A stretch of DNA of 64,000 nucleotides, from positions 930,001 to 994,000 of the forward strand of contig NZ_JAFEJA010000001.1 in NCBI RefSeq assembly GCF_016919245.1, in the 5' to 3' direction. The position numbers were made by a program, and so were the translations under genes. Position 1 is the stretch's first letter. The number at the start of each line of letters is the position of its first letter. Positions 59,432 to 64,000 of the stretch are shown piece after piece. This stretch comes from Streptomyces zhihengii (lineage in GTDB: Bacteria > Actinomycetota > Actinomycetes > Streptomycetales > Streptomycetaceae). Below the pieces are notes generated by a model. It saw only the letters and a list, made by a program, of their open reading frames with translations. It ran no database searches and was not told the DNA's origin.

Positions 59432-59854
59432 ATGACCGACGACGCCTATCTGTTTCTGGTGGACAGCACTGCCGTGACGCTCGGGGTGCAGCCGACGGGC
59501 GTCGGCGATCTCGCGTGCATGGACACCCCCGCGGTGCGGGCGTGGCTCGACGCCCAGGGGGTGGACGCGACGTCGCCGCTGCTGCGCATCCTCCCGCCCG
59601 AGGACACCGCAGCCGTCCCGGAGGACGCCGAACGCCTGCCCGTCCCGCTCAGCGAGGAGGAGTTGGCACGGGTGCGCGGGCAGGAGGCGATGCCGGCGGC
59701 CACCGAGATCGAGAAGGAGCTGCTCGCCTACCGCTCCCTGACGGACGGCAGGGAGGACCTGATCAAGCGGGCCCTGTCCGCGGGCGTCCCCGCGCACCGG
59801 GTGTCCCAGCTCTCCGGTGAGGATCTCGCCGCCGTGAAGGCTGCCGCCGGCTGA
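59432..59854 (+). CDS. Hypothetical protein (140 aa)
   Basis: The ATG has GAGGAG 7 bases upstream and GC3 bias supports coding. The protein MTDDAYLFLVDSTAVTLGVQ is acidic and soluble, with a C-terminal helical part (EIEKELLAYRSLTDGREDLIKRALSAG...HRVSQLSGEDLAAVKAAAG) that could be a small HTH-like unit. No family was recognised. It is divergent from the lamin-tail gene. Confidence 0.75.
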   Translation: MTDDAYLFLVDSTAVTLGVQPTGVGDLACMDTPAVRAWLDAQGVDATSPLLRILPPEDTAAVPEDAERLPVPLSEEELARVRGQEAMPAATEIEKELLAYRSLTDGREDLIKRALSAGVPAHRVSQLSGEDLAAVKAAAG

Positions 59855-60144
59855 CCGCACGGACTCGCACCCGACCCCCGCGCGCCGCCACCGGACCCGG
59901 TGCCGGCGGCGGGACAAGCGGCGGGCGCGCCGCACCGGGCCGGTCCCGGCGGGGCCCGCCGCCGTACGGGGCATCGTCCTCCGCCGCCAGGCGGGCCGGG
60001 CGGCGGAGGCGGCGAGAGGGAGGCGGCACGACGCCGTGCGCCGCCGCGCCGACGGTCACACGATCCTCACATGGCGGGCCGTTCGGTCCCGATGCGCCGG
60101 GCACTCGACGGGCGTCACGCCCTCGAAGCCACCGGGAGACCCGG

Positions 60145-60261
60145 ATGATAGCTGTCGCCCTGCTCCTGCCGCCCTTGTGTCTCGGGCTGGTCATGCTGCT
60201 CGACCGCTACGAGGACTACATGCGCGCCTCCAGCCACGCCCCCCGCCACGCGCGGGAGTGA
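60145..60261 (+). CDS. Small single-helix membrane protein (38 aa)
   Basis: The protein is MIAVALLLPPLCLGLVMLLD followed by RYEDYMRASSHAPRHARE: one hydrophobic helix of about 19 residues and a charged tail with the LDRYED turn seen in small Streptomyces membrane peptides. GGGAGA is upstream of the ATG. The preceding gap (59855-60144) has nothing recognisable. Confidence 0.55.
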   Translation: MIAVALLLPPLCLGLVMLLDRYEDYMRASSHAPRHARE

Positions 60262-60349
60262 GCGGCACAGGGCCACCGACCCGCCGGGCGTGATCGACAC
60301 CCGGACACGCCAGCCGGCGTACCCGGCGCGCCGCCCAGCCGATGTCGGG

Positions 60350-61480
60350 GCGGGTACGGGTGGTCGGTGACCTCACGGGCCCGGCGGGCCACGGCCGCGG
60401 GCCCGTGACGACGGCGTCCGGCACCGGCCGGAAGGCGACGCCCGACGAGTACGCGGAGGGGCTCGCGCCGGACGGGCGGGTGATGGAGATCCGCCGGAGC
60501 ACAACTGCCAGGGCCGGCTGCAGTGTTACCTCCAGACCGGGCTCCACGGGCTGTTCCCCGCCTACGAGGCGTTCGCCTCCGTCGTGGACGGCATGGTCGA
60601 CCAGTACGCGAAGTGGCTGAAGATGTCCCGGGAGGTCTCCTGGCGCACTCCCGTCAGCAGGCGGACCTGCCTCCTCACCTGCGAGGGCCTGGCGCCAGGA
60701 ACACAACAACTACAGCCATCAGGAACCGGGGTTCTTCAACAACCCCCTCACCAGGAAGCCGGCCGTGGCGGGTGTCCGTCTTCCGCCCGACGCCAACACC
60801 CTGCTGGTGAACGTGGAGCGGCCGTTCCGGGACACCGGGCGGATCAACCTGGTGATGGCGGGCATGCATTCCGCCGCGCAGTGGCTCGGCCTCGACGAGG
60901 CGCGCCGGCACTGCGCGGCCGGGACGCCGGTGTGGCCGTGGGCCTCGACCGGTGCGGGGAATGACGCACCCGAGGTGGTCCTGGCATGCGCCGGTGGCAT
61001 TCCCACCGCGGAGACGCCGGCCGCCGAACAACTGCTGCGCCGGGACCTGCCGGACGCGCGCGTCCGGATCATGAACGTCGTGGACCTGTGTTCCCTCGCG
61101 CCACCGGACCGTCATCCCCACGGACTGGCGGACGCCGGCTTCGAGGCGGTGTTCGATACAGACCTGCCCGTCGTGCTGGACTTCCACGGCTACCCGTCCG
61201 CCGTGCACCAGTTGCTGCACGGCAGGCCGCGTCCGGAGCGGTTCCCTGTGCGCGGCTACGTCGAGGAGGGCACCACGACCACGCCCTACGACCTGCTGCT
61301 GAGCAACGGCGTCTCCGGTCACGACCTCGCGATCACCGCGCTGGAACACCTGCGGGGCGCCCGGCGGAGACCGGCGACCTGGCGCTGCGCTACGCCGCCG
61401 AACGGGCCCGGCCGCGGGCGGAGCTGCGCCGCACGAGCGTCGATCCGGCGGAGATCACGCGGTGGCGTTGGGAGCCATGA
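60350..61480 (+). pseudogene. Decayed phosphoketolase (Xfp) C-terminal fragment with frameshifts
   Basis: Clear phosphoketolase blocks appear in alternating frames: APDGRVME, then EHNCQGRLQCYLQTGLHGLF and YAKWLKMSREVSWRTP, then RQEHNNYSHQEPGFFNNP, VRLPPDANTLLVNVERPF, APEVVLACAGGIPTAET, FHGYPSAVHQLLHGR and GYVEEGTTTTPYDLLLSNG, and finally DPAEITRWRWEP. Frames change near 60492, 60690 and 61355. The N-terminal half with the thiamine-diphosphate site is absent. An intact enzyme would be about 800 aa and split xylulose- or fructose-phosphate to acetyl phosphate; this copy cannot do so. Confidence 0.85.
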
Positions 61481-61631
61481 GGCCGTCTGCCGGGCGGCCG
61501 CGCGGCGAACCCAACGCCCCGCGGCACACCGGTCTTCCCGCACCCGCACCCCTCGACACCGAGTCCTCGGCGTACGCTGCCTCGTTACAGTCACAACAAC
61601 CCTCGTCGACCTCACCTTTCGGGAGCAGACA

Positions 61632-62567
61632 GTGACCGGTAACGACAGCATCACCTCCACCACCGCCCAGCTCGAGGAGGAACTCCCCCGGCTCGAAGCC
61701 CTTCAGCACGCCCTGAGGGGGGAACTGGAGCAGGTCACCGTGCGGTTGGAATCCGTGCGCGGGGCCCTGACCGCACTCGGTGCCCTGGCGTCCGCGCCAC
61801 TCCCCCGCCCCCGGGCCGAGCCCTCCGCACCCGCGGCGCCGGCCGAATCCGCTGACGCGGACGCCGTCACACCGACACCGGCGGCACCGGCTGCCCCTGC
61901 CCCCGAGGCCGCGGCAGCCGAGGCCGATGCCGAGGCCCCCGCGGAGGCTCCGGAGGCCGCTTCGGTGGAGTCCGGGACCAAGGCCGCCGAGGACGAGGCG
62001 GCCCCCGCAGCGTCCGTGCCCGCCCAGACGAAGCGGTCCGGCGCCGCCGGGTCCGCCCGGACGACGACCCGCGCCGCCACCGGTAAGGCGAAGGCCACCA
62101 CCGGCCGGAAGACCACGGCCAAGCCCGCCAAGCCCGCGAAGGCCACCAAGTCCGCCGCCCCCGCCCGGAGCACGAAGACGGCCGGGGCGGCCGCCACGAA
62201 GAAGGCAGCCACGGCCGGGAAGACGGCCACGGACGCAAAGACGGCCGCCGAGCCGGCCAAGCCCGCGAAGGCCACCAAGTCCGCCGCCCCCGCCAAGGCA
62301 GCCAAGGCCGCCGAACCCACCAAGGCCGCCGAGTCCGCTGCTCCCGCCGCCGACCAGAAGGACGGCACGGGCCTCACCGAGCAGGTCGTCGCCGTGCTCG
62401 CCGCCCGGGCCGACACCGCGCTGCGGGCCCGCGACGTCACCGAGGCGCTCGGCCGGGAGACCACCCCGGGCGGCATCAACACCGTCCGCAGCACCCTCGA
62501 CCGCCTCGTCGCGACCTCCCGCGCCGCGCGCGCCGGGCGCGGCCTCTACCAGGCGCCGGCGAACTGA
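61632..62567 (+). CDS. H1-like Lys/Ala/Pro-rich protein with N-terminal coiled coil and C-terminal winged-helix-like end (311 aa)
   Basis: GTG start behind GGGAG. Residues 8-50 form a likely coiled coil (TAQLEEELPRLEALQHALRG...). An acidic Ala/Glu/Pro part follows, then a basic repeat region (about 140-240) of KPAKATKSAAPA, KAAKAA and TKKAATAGKTA like histone H1 tails. The end (about 245-311: LTEQVVAVLAARADTALRARDVTEAL...RAGRGLYQAPAN) reads as a winged helix. Binding to DNA as a nucleoid protein is inferred from composition and the wHTH. Confidence 0.75.
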   Translation: MTGNDSITSTTAQLEEELPRLEALQHALRGELEQVTVRLESVRGALTALGALASAPLPRPRAEPSAPAAPAESADADAVTPTPAAPAAPAPEAAAAEADAEAPAEAPEAASVESGTKAAEDEAAPAASVPAQTKRSGAAGSARTTTRAATGKAKATTGRKTTAKPAKPAKATKSAAPARSTKTAGAAATKKAATAGKTATDAKTAAEPAKPAKATKSAAPAKAAKAAEPTKAAESAAPAADQKDGTGLTEQVVAVLAARADTALRARDVTEALGRETTPGGINTVRSTLDRLVATSRAARAGRGLYQAPAN

Positions 62568-62573
62568 CACGGG

Positions 62574-62603
62574 CCTGCCGGTGCCGTCGGCGGCACCGGC
62601 AGG
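62574..62603. terminator. Bidirectional terminator between H1-like gene and aztD
   Basis: 13-bp perfect stem (62574-62586 with 62591-62603), TCGG loop, placed between the two convergent stops. Confidence 0.85.
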
Positions 62604-62608
62604 ACGCC

Positions 62609-63820
62609 TCAGTGTCCCGCGGCCGTGCCGGACAGCTCGTTGGTGCTCTGCGGCAGTGTCACGCTCCGGACCTTCTTGCCCGACTCCAGGTCCACGGCGT
62701 GCAGGGCGCGCTTGCCCGGTTCGGAGACGTAGGCGGTGTGGTCGCGGACGAAGAGGGTGGGCCTCGGCTGCTGCCAGTCGAGCGGCTCCTGCCAGGCGCC
62801 GACCACGGGGATCTTCTTCTGCACGGTGCCCTTGGCGGGGTCGATGACGTGCAGGGCGCCGTCCGTGCCGAGGACGAGCGCCTCGCCGTGCGGTCCGCGG
62901 CCCAGGGAGCGGAAGGAGTAGCTCGTGCCGAGTTCGACCAGACGCAGGGTGCCGGTCCGGGTGTCGACGAGCGACACCCGGGTCGGGCGCTCCAGTTCGG
63001 CGTCGGGGTCGTTCTTGTAGTCGCCGAGGATGACCGGCGACGTCTCGCTGCCCGCCTGGTTGCCGATCCGCCCGTACGCGTCGGGGGACTTCACCTTGGT
63101 GAAGGCGCCGTCCTTGTAGACGAGGACGCCGTCCTCGCAGCCCACGGCGATCGCACCGTCGCGTGCCGCGGCCTCGCCGTGCACGCCGGGGCAGTTCTCG
63201 CTGCGGGCGATCTCCTTGCCCTGTGCGTCCAGGACGAGGGCGCCGGTCCGCTTCTCCTCGTCGCCGACGGTGCTGAGGAGTTCGCCGCCCGCGAGTTCGA
63301 CGGCGACCCCGTGGTGCGGCTTCGGGGCGGTCCAGGTCCTCGCCGACGGCTTGGCCCCGTTCGCCAGGTCGTGGGGGTCGAAGACCTCCACGCGGCCGGT
63401 GCCGTCGGTGAAGAGCGCGGTCCGTCCGGCGTGGCGCACGACATGGCCGGGCTTGGCGCCGGGGAAGGCGATGTCGGTGAGCTTCCCGGCGGAGGCGTCC
63501 AGAACACGGAAGCCGGCGTCGGTGGAGACGATGACATGGTCCTCGTCGCCCGCCGGGTTGACCCGGTTGAAGCCGGGCAGTTCGATCGTGGCGGCGATGT
63601 CGAGGCTGCTCCCGTCCAGGATGTGAAGGCCGCCGTCGAAGGTCGCCACCAGGGGCTCCTTGACGTCGGCGGCGGCCCGGGTGCTCGGTGCGGCGTCCGT
63701 CTTCGCGCCGGAGGCGCCGGACGCGGAGCCGCCGTCCGTGCCGCAGGCGGTCAGGGCGGTGGAGACCGCCAGGGCGAGTGCCGTGCCCGTGAGGGCCTTG
63801 TTGCGTATCGCGTGGTTCAC
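62609..63820 (-). CDS. aztD: AztD-like zinc metallochaperone lipoprotein (403 aa)
   Basis: The GTG start VNHAIRNKALTGTALALAVS has AAAGGAA upstream and leads to a lipobox LTAC, so it is a lipoprotein. The mature part is a beta-propeller with repeated strand pairs (LVATFDGGLHILDGSSL, GRVEVFDPHDLANG, HGEAAARDGAIAVGCEDGVLVY, ALVLGTDGALHVIDPAKG). The layout matches AztD, which hands zinc to the AztC binding protein of the AztABC importer in actinobacteria. His-containing loops (KPHHG, CPGVHGE) are plausible metal sites. A same-strand gene ends 145 bases upstream at the window edge. Confidence 0.85.
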   Translation of the reverse strand: MNHAIRNKALTGTALALAVSTALTACGTDGGSASGASGAKTDAAPSTRAAADVKEPLVATFDGGLHILDGSSLDIAATIELPGFNRVNPAGDEDHVIVSTDAGFRVLDASAGKLTDIAFPGAKPGHVVRHAGRTALFTDGTGRVEVFDPHDLANGAKPSARTWTAPKPHHGVAVELAGGELLSTVGDEEKRTGALVLDAQGKEIARSENCPGVHGEAAARDGAIAVGCEDGVLVYKDGAFTKVKSPDAYGRIGNQAGSETSPVILGDYKNDPDAELERPTRVSLVDTRTGTLRLVELGTSYSFRSLGRGPHGEALVLGTDGALHVIDPAKGTVQKKIPVVGAWQEPLDWQQPRPTLFVRDHTAYVSEPGKRALHAVDLESGKKVRSVTLPQSTNELSGTAAGH

Positions 63821-63965
63821 CGGTGTGTTCCTTTCTCGGCCGCGGAGGTCGCGGCATGGCATGAGTGGGGTGTGGCGCGAGCGGGGTGACGTGACGTGTG
63901 GAGGGATGCGCGGGAGATGCGCGCACCCGTGGTGCCCGGACGGCGTGCGCGGGCCGGGAGGTGCG

Positions 63966-64000
63966 TCAGGGGGCGGTGGCGGTCAGGCCGTCGGTCATGG
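63966..64000 (-). CDS. C-terminal end of a gene cut by the right edge, possibly aztC
   Basis: Only the last residues MTDGLTATAP and a TGA are inside the window, same strand as aztD. In azt operons the zinc-binding protein gene aztC precedes aztD, so this is a guess from gene order. Confidence 0.35.
   Translation of the reverse strand, partial: MTDGLTATAP

Overview
The window is high-GC actinobacterial chromosome, almost certainly Streptomyces: strong GC3 bias, GTG/TTG starts, Tat signal peptides, large LuxR/LAL regulators and TGA-overlapping operons. No rRNA, tRNA, CRISPR array, insertion sequence or prophage integrase was found.

Positions 1-17.8 kb look like a rubber (poly-cis-1,4-isoprene) catabolism island. 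A leftward operon encodes an acyl-CoA synthetase (cut by the window edge), a FadB-type hydratase/3-hydroxyacyl-CoA dehydrogenase, a thiolase, an acyl-CoA dehydrogenase, a flavin/F420 LLM oxidoreductase and an alpha-methylacyl-CoA racemase. Facing it are a TetR regulator, a DUF4334 protein and a zinc alcohol dehydrogenase. Then come a fused double-TetR regulator, two divergent latex-clearing-protein (Lcp) paralogs with Tat signals, and oxiB-oxiA, a molybdenum hydroxylase. Lcp would cleave rubber outside the cell, OxiAB would oxidise the aldehyde ends, and the CoA genes would degrade the methyl-branched acids.

Positions 18-44.6 kb hold a complete contractile injection system (CIS) of the Streptomyces phage-tail-like type. 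The order is: LAL regulator, small LuxR regulator, DUF4255 cap, AAA ATPase; on the other strand a membrane-anchored Ig/ricin-lectin protein and a DUF4157 cargo protein with a deaminase-like motif pair; then sheath, tube, tail-assembly-like protein, DUF6760, a long Pro/Ala-rich protein with 14 VQR motifs, second tube protein, LysM, VgrG spike, gp25, baseplate J, gpI-like protein and a CisA-like membrane anchor. No tail-fibre or PAAR gene is visible, which fits a cytoplasmic CIS. The cisA-like gene changes frame within its disordered linker. An 18-bp perfect hairpin closes the cluster.

Positions 44.6-64 kb are ordinary accessory chromosome: M23 peptidase, PNPOx-like protein, FUSC transporter, a CHASE3 kinase / receiver-PP2C / receiver signalling set, alpha/beta hydrolase, polysaccharide deacetylase, a second LAL regulator, Asp/Glu racemase, methyltransferase, secreted lamin-tail protein, a decayed phosphoketolase pseudogene, an H1-like Lys/Ala-rich protein, and aztD with the end of its upstream gene at the right edge. 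Several intergenic gaps hold very long perfect hairpins, and several genes have a short duplication carrying their stop codon just downstream.
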